NCBI GenBank assembly: GCA_964529715.1
Contig: CAZGXI010000002.1
Span: 1-64,000, forward strand
Direction of reading: 5' to 3'
Length of the DNA stretch: 64,000 bases
DNA from: CAZGXI01 sp964529715
GTDB lineage: Bacteria; Chloroflexota; Anaerolineae; Aggregatilineales; Ch27
Of this stretch, positions 17,563 to 25,209 are shown in pieces. The translations under genes and the position numbers were made by a program. The notes under the pieces are model-generated. The model was not told the origin of the DNA, made no database searches, and worked only from the letters and a program-made list of their open reading frames with translations. The first letter of the stretch is position 1; each line of letters begins with the position of its first letter.

Positions 17563-18999
17563 TCATGCCAATCCCAGCGCCCGCGCGAGGGTCGCCGTCG
17601 TGAACGTCACGGCAAAGCCCAGGCCCACCGGTAGCAGTGCCGCCACTGCCGTCCAGCGCGCGTTTTTGGTCTCGTTCCAGATCGTCATGATCGTCGTGCT
17701 GCACGGGTTGTGGATCAGGCTGAACAGCATCAGGTTCACCGCCGTGAGCATCGTCCAGCCGCCCATCTGTGTGAGCACGTGGTACACCTGGGTATCGTCC
17801 AATTCCAGCATCACGCCCGCCTGCACCGTCGCCGACCGCCCGAGCATCATCGTGAGCATCAGGATCGTCGGGATGATAATCTCGTTGGCCGGGATGGCGA
17901 CGATATACGCCACCAGGATCACGCCGTTCAGCCCCAGCAGCAGCCCGAACGGGTTCAACAGGTTCACCAGGTGCTCGCCCGCGCTGACGCCGCCGAGCGT
18001 CACATTGCCCAACAGCCAGATGACCGCGCCCGCCGGGGCGGCCATCATCACCGCGCGTTTCAACACAATCAGCGTGCGGTCCACAATCGAGGTATACAGC
18101 GTCCTCATGATCTGCGGCGGGCGGTAGGGCGGCAGTTCCAGGCTGAAGGTCGATGCCTCGCCCTTGAGCCACGTCTTGGAGAGGAACCACGACAATCCCA
18201 GCGCCAGCAGGACACCCAGCAGGGCAATCGCCACCACACTACCCGCCGCGACAAGGCTTGCCAGCGCCGGGGGCGCGGTCGCGCCGATGAAGATCGTCCC
18301 CATCAGGATCAGCGTGGGCCAGCGCCCGTTGCAGATCGAGAAGTTATTCGTGATGATGGCGATCAGCCGTTCACGCGGACTGTCGATGATGCGCGTCGCC
18401 ACCACGCCCGCCGCATTGCAGCCAAAGCCCATCGTCATCGAAAGGGCCTGCTTGCCGTGCGCCCCGGCCTTCTTGAACAGCCGGTCCAGGTTGAAGGCCA
18501 CGCGCGGCAGGTAGCCGAAGTCTTCCAGCAGCGTGAACAGTGGAAAGAAGATCGCCATCGGCGGCAGCATCACGCTGACCACCCAGGCCGTTGCCAGGTA
18601 GACGCCGTCGATCAGCAGGCCCGACAACCACCAGGGAAAGGACAGGGCCTCCGCCACGCTGTGCAGCGCGCCGTATACCGTACCGGTCAGGAAGTCGCCG
18701 AGCAGCTTCGACGGCACGTTCGCGCCCGTAATGGTGATCCAGAACACGGCCATCAGCATCAGCACCATGATCGGAAAGCCCCACACGCGGCTGGTGAGGG
18801 CGCGGTCCAGCAGGCGGTCGAAGTACAGCCGCCTGCCCTGCCCGTCGCGCGTGACGGCGTGATCGGCGATCTGCGCCGCGTCGGTATAGATCGATTCCAT
18901 CAGCCGGTCATGATATTCTGTGCCCACCTCGGCGCGCAGCGACTGCGCCAGGGCCAGCAGGTCTTCGGGATCGTTCGGAGTGAAAGCCCGGTCGGTCAT
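17563..18999 (-). CDS. feoB: FeoB membrane part (ferrous iron transport, split protein)
   Basis: A 478-residue multi-span protein corresponding to the transport half of FeoB. Two Gate-type cores are visible (FGYLPRVAFNLDRLFKKAG, MGFGCNAAGVVATRIIDSPRERL, then a second set of helices). The Cys signature is TNNFSICNGRWP, the variant class rather than the NPFxxC form of E. coli. The first 65 residues are hydrophilic and would link to the G-domain. The start ATG overlaps the stop of the G-domain gene by four bases (ATGA at 18996-18999), so translation is coupled and the two polypeptides are probably made in equal amounts. Together they give 757 residues, a normal FeoB length. Confidence 0.88.
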   Translation of the reverse strand: MTDRAFTPNDPEDLLALAQSLRAEVGTEYHDRLMESIYTDAAQIADHAVTRDGQGRRLYFDRLLDRALTSRVWGFPIMVLMLMAVFWITITGANVPSKLLGDFLTGTVYGALHSVAEALSFPWWLSGLLIDGVYLATAWVVSVMLPPMAIFFPLFTLLEDFGYLPRVAFNLDRLFKKAGAHGKQALSMTMGFGCNAAGVVATRIIDSPRERLIAIITNNFSICNGRWPTLILMGTIFIGATAPPALASLVAAGSVVAIALLGVLLALGLSWFLSKTWLKGEASTFSLELPPYRPPQIMRTLYTSIVDRTLIVLKRAVMMAAPAGAVIWLLGNVTLGGVSAGEHLVNLLNPFGLLLGLNGVILVAYIVAIPANEIIIPTILMLTMMLGRSATVQAGVMLELDDTQVYHVLTQMGGWTMLTAVNLMLFSLIHNPCSTTIMTIWNETKNARWTAVAALLPVGLGFAVTFTTATLARALGLA

Positions 19000-19835
19000 C
19001 GTGCTGCCTCCAAAGCTATCTCTGCTTCGCGGCGGACCGGCTGCGGCTGCGCCCCACGCGACAGGTTACCCAACTCGCGGCTGCGCACGGCTTCGATAAT
19101 GCGCGCGTCGCCTTCCAGCAGGCGCATAGCAACCCAGCGGGCGTTTGGCAGGCCGGGAAACGCAGCTTCAACTTCCAGGGCCAGCTTTTCCACCGCCCGC
19201 GCCAGCTTCGGATCGCGGCCCTTGATACGATGGGGACGGGTAACATATTCGCCCTGTGCCACCTGGCTGATGGCTTGCAGCAGGTCGGGGATGCCCTCCC
19301 CTTTCCGCGCCGCCGCCGGAATGACCGGCACACCCAGGTCGCGGGACAGGGCGCGGGCGTCCACCGTTAGGCCATGCCGCTTCGCCTCGTCCATCAGGTT
19401 CAGGCAGACGACCACCTTGTCGGTAATTTCCAAAATTTGCAGCGCCAGGTTCAGGTTGCGCTCCAGCCGGGTTGCATCCACGACCACAACCGTCACGTCC
19501 GGCTGGCCGAACAGGATGAAGTCGCGGGCCACTTCCTCGTCCACGCTGGTCGAAAGCAGGGAATACGTCCCCGGCAGGTCTACTAGCTTGAACCGCTTTT
19601 GCTTGTAGAGAAAGCCGCCCTCGGCACGGGCAACGGTCTTGCCGGGCCAGTTACCGACATGCTGACGCAGGCCCGTGAGTGCGTTAAAGACGGTACTCTT
19701 GCCGGTGTTAGGATTGCCCGCCAGCGCCACGACGTAATCCCAGCCCTCGACGCCGAGGCCGAGCTTGATCAGGCTGGCATTCCTGGCAATCGGGCAATTT
19801 TCGCACGCGGGGGTAGGTAAAGTCGTCGCCGTCAT
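18996..19835 (-). CDS. feoB: FeoB N-terminal GTPase part (split protein)
   Basis: A 279-residue protein with only the G-domain and helical GDI-like region of FeoB. G1 is GNPNTGKST (40-48), G3 DLPG (86-89), G4 NLMD (146-149). A CxxC pair (C11, C14) stands before the G-domain, as in some FeoB subtypes. GTP hydrolysis here gates the membrane partner. The ATG at 19835 has GGGAG upstream, and feoA ends 14 bp earlier, so feoA, feoB-N and feoB-C form one operon. The end of this frame and the start of the next differ by one base at an ATGA; this could in principle be a single-base frameshift in an ancestral fusion. Confidence 0.88.
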   Translation of the reverse strand: MTATTLPTPACENCPIARNASLIKLGLGVEGWDYVVALAGNPNTGKSTVFNALTGLRQHVGNWPGKTVARAEGGFLYKQKRFKLVDLPGTYSLLSTSVDEEVARDFILFGQPDVTVVVVDATRLERNLNLALQILEITDKVVVCLNLMDEAKRHGLTVDARALSRDLGVPVIPAAARKGEGIPDLLQAISQVAQGEYVTRPHRIKGRDPKLARAVEKLALEVEAAFPGLPNARWVAMRLLEGDARIIEAVRSRELGNLSRGAQPQPVRREAEIALEAAR

Positions 19836-19849
19836 GGATAATGTCTCCC

Positions 19850-20113
19850 TTATTTATCGTTATTTAGGACAATATGAATGTGCCGGGCCTGCTCCCGCCG
19901 CAGCGCGATCAGCGCCCCCCGGACCAAGTAAGCGGTCGGGTCGCCCAGTGGACTGGTCAGTTCTGCGACGATGGTCGTGCCGGGAAGGATGCCCAGGTCC
20001 ATCAGGCGACGGCGCTCCGGCCCTTCACAAGTCAGCGCCGTGACGGTGGCCGTCTGGCCGGGTTTGAGCATGTTCAGGGTATGTGATGTCATCTCCGGCA
20101 TAACTTCGTTCAT
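19850..20113 (-). CDS. feoA: Ferrous iron transport protein A
   Basis: An 87-residue SH3-like FeoA, the small cytosolic partner of FeoB. The family pattern is clear: LKPGQTATV, then RRRLMDLGILPGTTI, then the final strand ALIALRREQARHIHI. I set the start at the ATG at 20113, which gives a normal length; the frame stays open further upstream but would then cross the predicted regulator site. It is the first gene of the feo operon. A DtxR-type palindrome ends 13 bp before the start, so iron-dependent repression is likely. Confidence 0.88.
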   Translation of the reverse strand: MNEVMPEMTSHTLNMLKPGQTATVTALTCEGPERRRLMDLGILPGTTIVAELTSPLGDPTAYLVRGALIALRREQARHIHIVLNNDK

Positions 20114-20125
20114 CCTCTGCTGTAA

Positions 20126-20174
20126 TTTAGGTTCACCTAAAATCAGTATAACGGGAATTTCAAAATGCGCAAGG
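20126..20174 (-). promoter_or_regulatory. feo promoter with DtxR/IdeR-type operator
   Basis: Positions 20126-20141 read TTTAGGT, two bases, ACCTAAA: a perfect dyad like metal-dependent DtxR/MntR/IdeR boxes. Just upstream on the minus strand are TTGCGC and TATACT separated by 16 bases. The box therefore starts just after the -10 and covers the expected transcription start, the classic place for a repressor. Confidence 0.7.
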
Positions 20175-20292
20175 GGATAGCTGAAATTTCCTATCCAAAT
20201 TATCCCCAAACACACGTTTTCAGCGCGGATTGCGCTCTTGAGGTGATAGAGTATGCTTGCAAGGGATTCGTGCGCGAAGGAGAAAAATACGG

Positions 20293-20754
20293 ATGAAGCA
20301 ATGGGGATTGTTCGCGCTGATAGCCGCCCTGATTGCGCTGACAGCGTGCAGCAGTGGGTCGCAGCCGGTCTGCGGGGCAGACTTGTGCGTCACAGATGTG
20401 CGGGCACTCCGCAATACCGACGGCACAATCACCCTGCTATTTGAACTTACTGCTGTGGACGGCAGCATCGATGAGGCTAACCCGCCCGCGTTTGCCGGGG
20501 GGCTTAACGTGACGCTGCTTGCCCAAGGCGAAGATGAAGAACGCTACATGGACAACCAGGCATTCGCAGCAGATGATTTTATCTGCACAGCCGGGACAAA
20601 CGTCCCCGGCGCAGAAGGTCGCCATGCCGCCGCCTGCCTGCTGATCCTCGGTCCAGACGATCTGAGCGTCATGCCGGCATCGGGAAGCGAGCTGACAATC
20701 AGCTTTTACAACGAAACCTATCCGATTGACCTGCGGCCTATCCGGGTCCCCTGA
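20293..20754 (+). CDS. Small lipoprotein of unknown function
   Basis: The 153-residue product has a lipoprotein signal (hydrophobic residues 5-17, lipobox LTAC with the modified Cys at about 19). The mature part is acidic and contains Cys residues at regular intervals (CGADLC, ICTAG, AACLL), suggesting disulfides and a beta-rich fold; no family is recognised. The ATG at 20293 follows GAAGGAGA. A -10-like TATGCT lies about 40 bases upstream. Its 3' end overlaps the convergent menA gene by 17 bp. Confidence 0.7.
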   Translation: MKQWGLFALIAALIALTACSSGSQPVCGADLCVTDVRALRNTDGTITLLFELTAVDGSIDEANPPAFAGGLNVTLLAQGEDEERYMDNQAFAADDFICTAGTNVPGAEGRHAAACLLILGPDDLSVMPASGSELTISFYNETYPIDLRPIRVP

Positions 20755-21661
20755 CCAGCAAATACGCCAGCCAGCCCGCCGTCATTAGCAACCCGAAGTC
20801 GCGGTGCAGGCGGGCCGTGCGGCCCTGCGCCTGGTGGAGCAGCGGCGTATCGGTGCTCGTGGCGACGATTCGCGTCAGGCGGGCCGCTTCGGGCAGGGTC
20901 AGGAAAGCGATCAGCCCTGGCCAGGGGATCACACCCGCCAGTGCGAGCGCCGCCAGCGCGGCGTAGGCCCCGCCGACGAGGAAGATGTAGCTTGCCTGCG
21001 CGAAACGCCGCCCGAAGATTACCGCCAGCGTGCGCTTGTTGGCGGCACGGTCGGCGTCCACGTCGCGGATGTTGTTGGCAAGCATGATCGCTGCCACGAG
21101 AAACGCCACCGGCAGCGAGGCCAGCACGGGCGTCTCGCTCGTTTGCCCCCCAGACATGGCATAGTACGCGCCGAGAACCATCAGCGGCCCCATGAAGATG
21201 AACACGGCAACTTCGCCCAGGCCGTTATAGGCCAGCGGGAACGGCCCCGCCGTGTACGTGATCACCACCAGCACGCCGCCCAGTCCGATCCAGAACAGTA
21301 GTGGCCCGCTGGCCACCAGCAGGATCAGGCCGAGGATCACCCCGGCGCCGACGGACACCACCGCGCCGGCGAACACCTGCTCCGGCGTGAGTACTTGCTG
21401 TTTGATGACCATGCCTTGCCCGGCCACCTTGAGCGCGTCTGCTCCGCGCCTGTAGTCGAAGTATTCGTTGACCAGGTTCGCGCCGATTTGCAGCGCCAGC
21501 GCGCCGATCAGAGCCAACATAAAGCGCACCAGGTCAAATACGCCCTCGTCCAGGGCGATGGCCGCCGCCAATGCTAACGGTACATAAGCCGCCGTTAGCG
21601 TGCGGGGTCGGCTGGCGCGATACCATGCCAGCAGCCGGGGCCTTCGTTCAATCCATTGCAT
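20738..21661 (-). CDS. menA: 1,4-dihydroxy-2-naphthoate polyprenyltransferase (UbiA family)
   Basis: MenA attaches the polyprenyl tail in menaquinone synthesis in the membrane. The 307-residue protein has about eight or nine membrane helices and the two Asp-rich prenyl-diphosphate sites: NEYFDYRRGAD near residue 67 and NNIRDVDADRAANKRTL near 200. The second motif is of the MenA type. The ATG at 21661 follows AGGTG at a good distance; the open frame reaches 21709 but the extra residues are polar and not family-like. The upstream gene on the same strand ends 90 bp earlier. No other men genes are in the window. Another UbiA-type activity cannot be fully excluded. Confidence 0.85.
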   Translation of the reverse strand: MQWIERRPRLLAWYRASRPRTLTAAYVPLALAAAIALDEGVFDLVRFMLALIGALALQIGANLVNEYFDYRRGADALKVAGQGMVIKQQVLTPEQVFAGAVVSVGAGVILGLILLVASGPLLFWIGLGGVLVVITYTAGPFPLAYNGLGEVAVFIFMGPLMVLGAYYAMSGGQTSETPVLASLPVAFLVAAIMLANNIRDVDADRAANKRTLAVIFGRRFAQASYIFLVGGAYAALAALALAGVIPWPGLIAFLTLPEAARLTRIVATSTDTPLLHQAQGRTARLHRDFGLLMTAGWLAYLLVRGPG

Positions 21662-21751
21662 TGTGTTTTCACCTGAAAAATTCTGGGGTTTGAATTGAAT
21701 GCCGCACATCCGGCGCTCCGCACGATAAGTTCATAACTCAACACTTTGAGC

Positions 21752-22930
21752 TTACAACTCCTCTGACGCCTCATCTTGCCCCCTTCCGAACTGCGCCCGC
21801 CACGTGCGCAACTCGGTGGAAGACACATCGGCGCGGAACAGATCGGGCGGGATCTCGGTGAACATGTTCTCGAAGCCTGGCGGGATGGCGACCTCGCGCA
21901 GCGTGCGGAAGCGATCCTCATACAACCGTCCGGCGACCAGGAAATGGCATCCCGCCGCCCGGATTTTCGCCAGTGACTCCAGCATGGCCTGTTCACGGTC
22001 ACCGTAGTAACGCGGATTGACCAGCCGTGTGGCGGTATCGAAACCGACAACAAACACACAATTCGGAAACAAGGCCGCTTTCTGCTCAAACAGCGGGGCC
22101 GACGTGATGGCGATGTCGCCCTGCCCGGCAAACTGCTCCAGACGCTGCCGTACATCTGCCTCCAGCAGCGGCGACTTATCCACGTTGCGGATAGAAAGTT
22201 CGTAGCAGATCGGCAGACCTGCCAGTTGCCCGGCGACGTGGGCCAGGTGAATATGCCCGGCGTGCAACGGATTGAACGCGCCCGGCAGGATCACGCGCCG
22301 GCGCGGCAGGTCGAGGCTGACCTGCCGGTTCATATCCACCATCACCGCCGCAAGCTCGCCGCGCAAAACCTGCAAGATACGATCCGGCGTATCCCGCCAG
22401 CCGGTCTGAACAACTTCTCCCGGCAACAGCCCCATGTCGAGCGATGCATCAATTCCACAGGCACGGGCCAGGGCATAGATGATCAGGCGGCTGACGACCT
22501 CTTCCTCACCGGCGCGGTCGCGCCGGCCTTTTGCCAGGACCAACACATAACAGGCCACGCCGCGCTCGTCCCACACGGCCACATGCGCGCGGTGCTCGCC
22601 GCGCTTGGGTCGGTCGGTGACGATGGTTGCAGTACAAGCCAGGCCAACGGAAGGGAGGCCATCCACTGCCAGCAGCCGCGCCCGGCGGTAAGCCGTCTCG
22701 GCCATGATCTGCGCTGTCTCTACCGAGACAAACTGCCGGGGCCGGAAGCCGATAAACCGCTCGAAAGCGGAATAGCTGTAGGGCAGCGTCACTTCCAACA
22801 CCGTGCGCGATGCCCCCGGCACGCCCAACAGCCAAGCCAGCGCCAGACTACCCGCCCCGCTGACGACCAATGCGGCCTGGGTCGGTTGACTGTGTATCTG
22901 TCGGATGATGTCGTGCACAGGTTGATCCAC
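21752..22930 (-). CDS. Fusion of a PncC/CinA-like domain and a NadD-like nucleotidylyltransferase
   Basis: Residues 1-165 resemble the CinA C-terminal/PncC domain (NMN amidase fold): VVSGAGSLALAWLLGVPGAS, VGLACTATIVTDRPKRGEHRAHVAV. Residues 210-380 are a cytidylyltransferase-like domain with GAFNPLHAGH (217-226), the HxGH nucleotide-binding motif, and an ending of ADVSSTELR that recalls the ISSTxIR motif of NadD-type enzymes. Both halves point to NAD or pyridine nucleotide salvage, but neither active site is fully orthodox. I chose the GTG at 22930, with AAGGGGAG upstream and a TATACT further up; the frame is open to 23032. menA lies 90 bp downstream on the same strand. Confidence 0.75.
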   Translation of the reverse strand: MDQPVHDIIRQIHSQPTQAALVVSGAGSLALAWLLGVPGASRTVLEVTLPYSYSAFERFIGFRPRQFVSVETAQIMAETAYRRARLLAVDGLPSVGLACTATIVTDRPKRGEHRAHVAVWDERGVACYVLVLAKGRRDRAGEEEVVSRLIIYALARACGIDASLDMGLLPGEVVQTGWRDTPDRILQVLRGELAAVMVDMNRQVSLDLPRRRVILPGAFNPLHAGHIHLAHVAGQLAGLPICYELSIRNVDKSPLLEADVRQRLEQFAGQGDIAITSAPLFEQKAALFPNCVFVVGFDTATRLVNPRYYGDREQAMLESLAKIRAAGCHFLVAGRLYEDRFRTLREVAIPPGFENMFTEIPPDLFRADVSSTELRTWRAQFGRGQDEASEEL

Positions 22931-23031
22931 AATCCGGCTCCCCTTGAGTATCCCCAAAAGTATACTCAATTCTGAGATGCCAAAACACGGCGGGAATGCC
23001 TTTTCTGTTCCCCTCCGCCGCAAACCCGGCA

Positions 23032-23060
23032 TTGACGCTGCGAAAGGCCGTCGCTACAAT
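23032..23060 (+). promoter_or_regulatory. rplY promoter
   Basis: TTGACG at 23032-23037 and TACAAT at 23055-23060 are separated by exactly 17 bases. The start codon follows at 23204, leaving a leader of about 135 bases. Confidence 0.75.
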
Positions 23061-23203
23061 GGGGAGGCTAATTACCCGGCGTTTCAGCGCGATCAACCTG
23101 GGCCAGGCCAGCGATGAATGGAACCGGCGAACGCGGGTCCCCGCCATGCGCGCAACGCCGCCCACAGGTTTGATCGAACGTGCAAGGAGAAGTCAAAAGG
23201 AAC

Positions 23204-23854
23204 ATGGCCGAAAAAATCGTGCTGGATGCCCAGCCGCGCAGCATTACCGGCAAACAGGTGAGTCAACTACGCCGCCAGGAACTGGTTCCTGCCGTCATTT
23301 ACGGTCCCCGGCTGGCACAGGCTATCAACATTCAGGCCCCGCGTAAGGCGCTCCAGGAATCCCTGCGTCAGGCAGGCGGGACGCACCTGATTGAAATCAA
23401 CGTCGGCGGCGAAAAACACAGTGCCCTGGTCCGCGACGTCCAGCGCGACGTCTTGAAAGGCCACCTGCTCCACGTCGATTTCTATGCCGTTGCCCTGGAT
23501 ACCAAACTGCGCGTCGAGGTCCCCCTGGCCGTCGTGGGTGAATCCCCCGTCGTCCGCAGCGGCGAAGCTCTGCTCGTCTCTCTCGCCACCAGTGTTGAGG
23601 TCGAGTGCCTGCCGCAGCATATTCCCACCGAACTAACTGTGGACGCTTCGCGCATTGTGGCGGTCGGAGACGAACTGACGGTGGGCGACCTTGCCGTGCC
23701 GCCGAACGTCACCGTGATGGCCGATCCAGAGGAAGTGTTGATCCGCGCGGTGTATGCGGCGGCGCCGGAAACGACGGAAGAGGAAGTCACCGAAGCAGGT
23801 GCCGAGGCCGTCGAGGTGATCAAGCGCGGCAAGGCCGAAGAAGAAGAATTTTAA
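23204..23854 (+). CDS. rplY: 50S ribosomal protein L25, long CTC form
   Basis: L25 binds 5S rRNA in the large subunit; the long form carries an extra C-terminal beta domain and is known as general stress protein CTC. Residues 1-92 are the L25 core (QPRSITGKQVSQLRRQELVPAVIYG, then LVRDVQRDVLKGHLLHVDF) and residues 95-190 the TL5/CTC domain. The tail is strongly acidic and ends EEEEF. The 216-residue length is normal for the long form. The ATG at 23204 has AAAGGAA just upstream, preferred over an in-frame ATG 24 bases earlier. A near-consensus promoter lies upstream and a hairpin downstream, so it is a single-gene unit. Confidence 0.94.
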   Translation: MAEKIVLDAQPRSITGKQVSQLRRQELVPAVIYGPRLAQAINIQAPRKALQESLRQAGGTHLIEINVGGEKHSALVRDVQRDVLKGHLLHVDFYAVALDTKLRVEVPLAVVGESPVVRSGEALLVSLATSVEVECLPQHIPTELTVDASRIVAVGDELTVGDLAVPPNVTVMADPEEVLIRAVYAAAPETTEEEVTEAGAEAVEVIKRGKAEEEEF

Positions 23855-23877
23855 CCTGTCCCCTGCTCTCGTGACAC

Positions 23878-23916
23878 CCCGATCCCCCTCATTGCCAACA
23901 ATAGAGAGGGATCGGG
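23878..23916 (+). terminator. Hairpin after rplY
   Basis: CCCGATCCC with one bulged C then CTC (23878-23890) pairs with GAGGGATCGGG (23906-23916). The stem is strong but no T-run follows, so it may act as a transcription barrier between rplY and the convergent arsM. Confidence 0.5.
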
Positions 23917-23986
23917 TTGACATCCAGAGCTTATTCAATCAACACCCTGATAAATCCGTCGGTGATGCCAGGAAGTAGATCGTGCC

Positions 23987-24757
23987 TTACGCAGGCTTGC
24001 GCCCGGTGATCCGCGCGCTGAAGACGCGCGGCATCCCTTCCGGGCGTTCGATCACGTCCCCGGCGTCTGCTTTGTCCACGATCTGCACGTCCACAAAGCC
24101 TGCCTGCCGCATCAGGCCCAAATAAGCGTCGGCGTCAATCGCGCCGGTCACACACCCGGCCCACTGCTCCATCTGGGCGCGCATCTCCGGCGAAAAATCG
24201 CCCTCGGTCACGATGTCACTGATCGATAGCCGACCGCCCGGCTTGAGAACGCGGAACGCCTCGCGGAACACGGCCAGCTTATCCGGCGAGAGGTTGATCA
24301 CACAGTTGGACATGATCACGTCCACGCTGCCATCCTCCACCGGCAACGCCTCGATCTGCCCCTGACGAAACTCGACGTTGGTCATGCCCAGTTTGGCCTT
24401 GTTGGCGTTGGCCTTCGCCAGCATGTCGAGCGTCATGTCTACACCGATCACATAGCCGCTTTTGCCCACCTGCCGCGCCGCCAGGAAACAGTCGATACCT
24501 CCGCCGCTGCCCAGGTCGAGCACGGTTTCGCCCGGCCTGAGACCGGCAATAGTCACGGGATCGCCGCAGCCCAGTGAGAGGCCAGTTACGTCGAAGGGCA
24601 GCCCCTCCAGCAGAACGTCGTCGTACAATCTGACGTTGCAACCGCCGTCGGACGCCGCCGGGGCTGGGCCGCAGCACGACGACGCGCCGACCGTCCGGGC
24701 AATGGCCCCATAGTGCTCGCGCACCGCTTCGTGAATTCTGGCGCTGTCCTGAGTCAT
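23987..24757 (-). CDS. arsM: Arsenite S-adenosylmethionine methyltransferase
   Basis: ArsM methylates trivalent arsenic using S-adenosylmethionine, giving methylarsenicals as a detoxification or bioactive product. The 256-residue protein contains the SAM-binding loop VLDLGSGGGIDCFLAA and the Cys set needed for As(III): C28/C29 (SSCCGP), C64 (SLGCGDP), C152 (SNCVINLS) and C202 (WAGCVTGA). The last two are spaced 50 residues apart as in characterised ArsM. The ATG at 24757 follows AAGGAG; the frame stays open to 24811 without a better start. arsR lies just upstream, with a copy of the ArsR-type operator in the 66-bp gap. No arsenite efflux gene is seen nearby. Confidence 0.93.
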   Translation of the reverse strand: MTQDSARIHEAVREHYGAIARTVGASSCCGPAPAASDGGCNVRLYDDVLLEGLPFDVTGLSLGCGDPVTIAGLRPGETVLDLGSGGGIDCFLAARQVGKSGYVIGVDMTLDMLAKANANKAKLGMTNVEFRQGQIEALPVEDGSVDVIMSNCVINLSPDKLAVFREAFRVLKPGGRLSISDIVTEGDFSPEMRAQMEQWAGCVTGAIDADAYLGLMRQAGFVDVQIVDKADAGDVIERPEGMPRVFSARITGRKPA

Positions 24758-24783
24758 GGGAATTCTCCTTGTGGAACCAATCC

Positions 24784-24799
24784 ATCGACGAATATCGAT
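24784..24799. promoter_or_regulatory. ArsR-type operator in the arsR-arsM gap
   Basis: The 16 bases form ATCGA-N6-TCGAT. The same dyad, differing by one base in the spacer, occurs in the arsR promoter at 25171-25186. It lies about 27 bp before the arsM ATG and may give arsM its own arsenic-responsive control or act as an extra repressor site. Confidence 0.65.
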
Positions 24800-24823
24800 A
24801 TATCCAGACAAAAAAGAGACACC

Positions 24824-25159
24824 TTAATCCGGTTTCGCTTTGCCCACCTCGATCTCATGGGCCTGGATCACGTTTCCGGCGTAGTCAGGTGCGAAACGAG
24901 TCACCAGGATGCCGCAGCACATCGTCAACTGCTCCTGATTAAGCGTATAAAAACGCTGGCGGCCCTCCTGTCGAACCTGCACCAGATTGGCCTCCTCCAG
25001 TTTCTTGAGGTGGTGGCTCACCGTCGGCTGATTGACCTTGCCGCCGAGCTTATCCACCACATCGTTCACGCTCAACCAGACGCAACACAGGTGCTTCATG
25101 ATCTCCTGGCGCGTCTCGTCGGCCAACGCTTTGGCAAAAAGAACCGGATCGGTGTTCAT
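24824..25159 (-). CDS. arsR: ArsR-family arsenic-responsive repressor
   Basis: A 111-residue winged-helix repressor that leaves DNA when it binds As(III). The DNA-recognition helix is NQPTVSHHLKKLEEANLV (43-60). Candidate metal ligands are two vicinal Cys pairs: C25/C26 (KHLCCVWL) and C81/C82 (TMCCGIL), not the classic ELCVCDL site, so the As(III) site must be built differently. The ATG at 25159 is fixed by the promoter: TATAAT ends six bases upstream, so the message is probably leaderless. Its own operator lies inside the promoter, which indicates autoregulation, and arsM follows. Confidence 0.92.
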   Translation of the reverse strand: MNTDPVLFAKALADETRQEIMKHLCCVWLSVNDVVDKLGGKVNQPTVSHHLKKLEEANLVQVRQEGRQRFYTLNQEQLTMCCGILVTRFAPDYAGNVIQAHEIEVGKAKPD

Positions 25160-25165
25160 GTTTTC

Positions 25166-25193
25166 ATTATATCGATATTTGTCGATGTGTCAA
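25166..25193 (-). promoter_or_regulatory. arsR promoter with embedded operator, leaderless
   Basis: On the minus strand there is a perfect TTGACA (25193 to 25188), a 16-base spacer and a perfect TATAAT (25171 to 25166), then six bases and the arsR ATG. The dyad ATCGA-N6-TCGAT at 25171-25186 fills the spacer between the hexamers, so bound ArsR would block RNA polymerase. Confidence 0.85.
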
Positions 25194-25209
25194 GGGGTTT
25201 ATCCTGGCT

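Noticed and set aside
17710..19608. 632-codon open frame opposite the two feoB genes
   Set aside because: Low-complexity Arg/His/Gln-rich translation typical of an antisense shadow; FeoB motifs on the other strand are unambiguous.
23987..24811. arsM start upstream of 24757
   Set aside because: The extra residues overlap the ArsR operator and lack a ribosome site; AAGGAG precedes ATG 24757.
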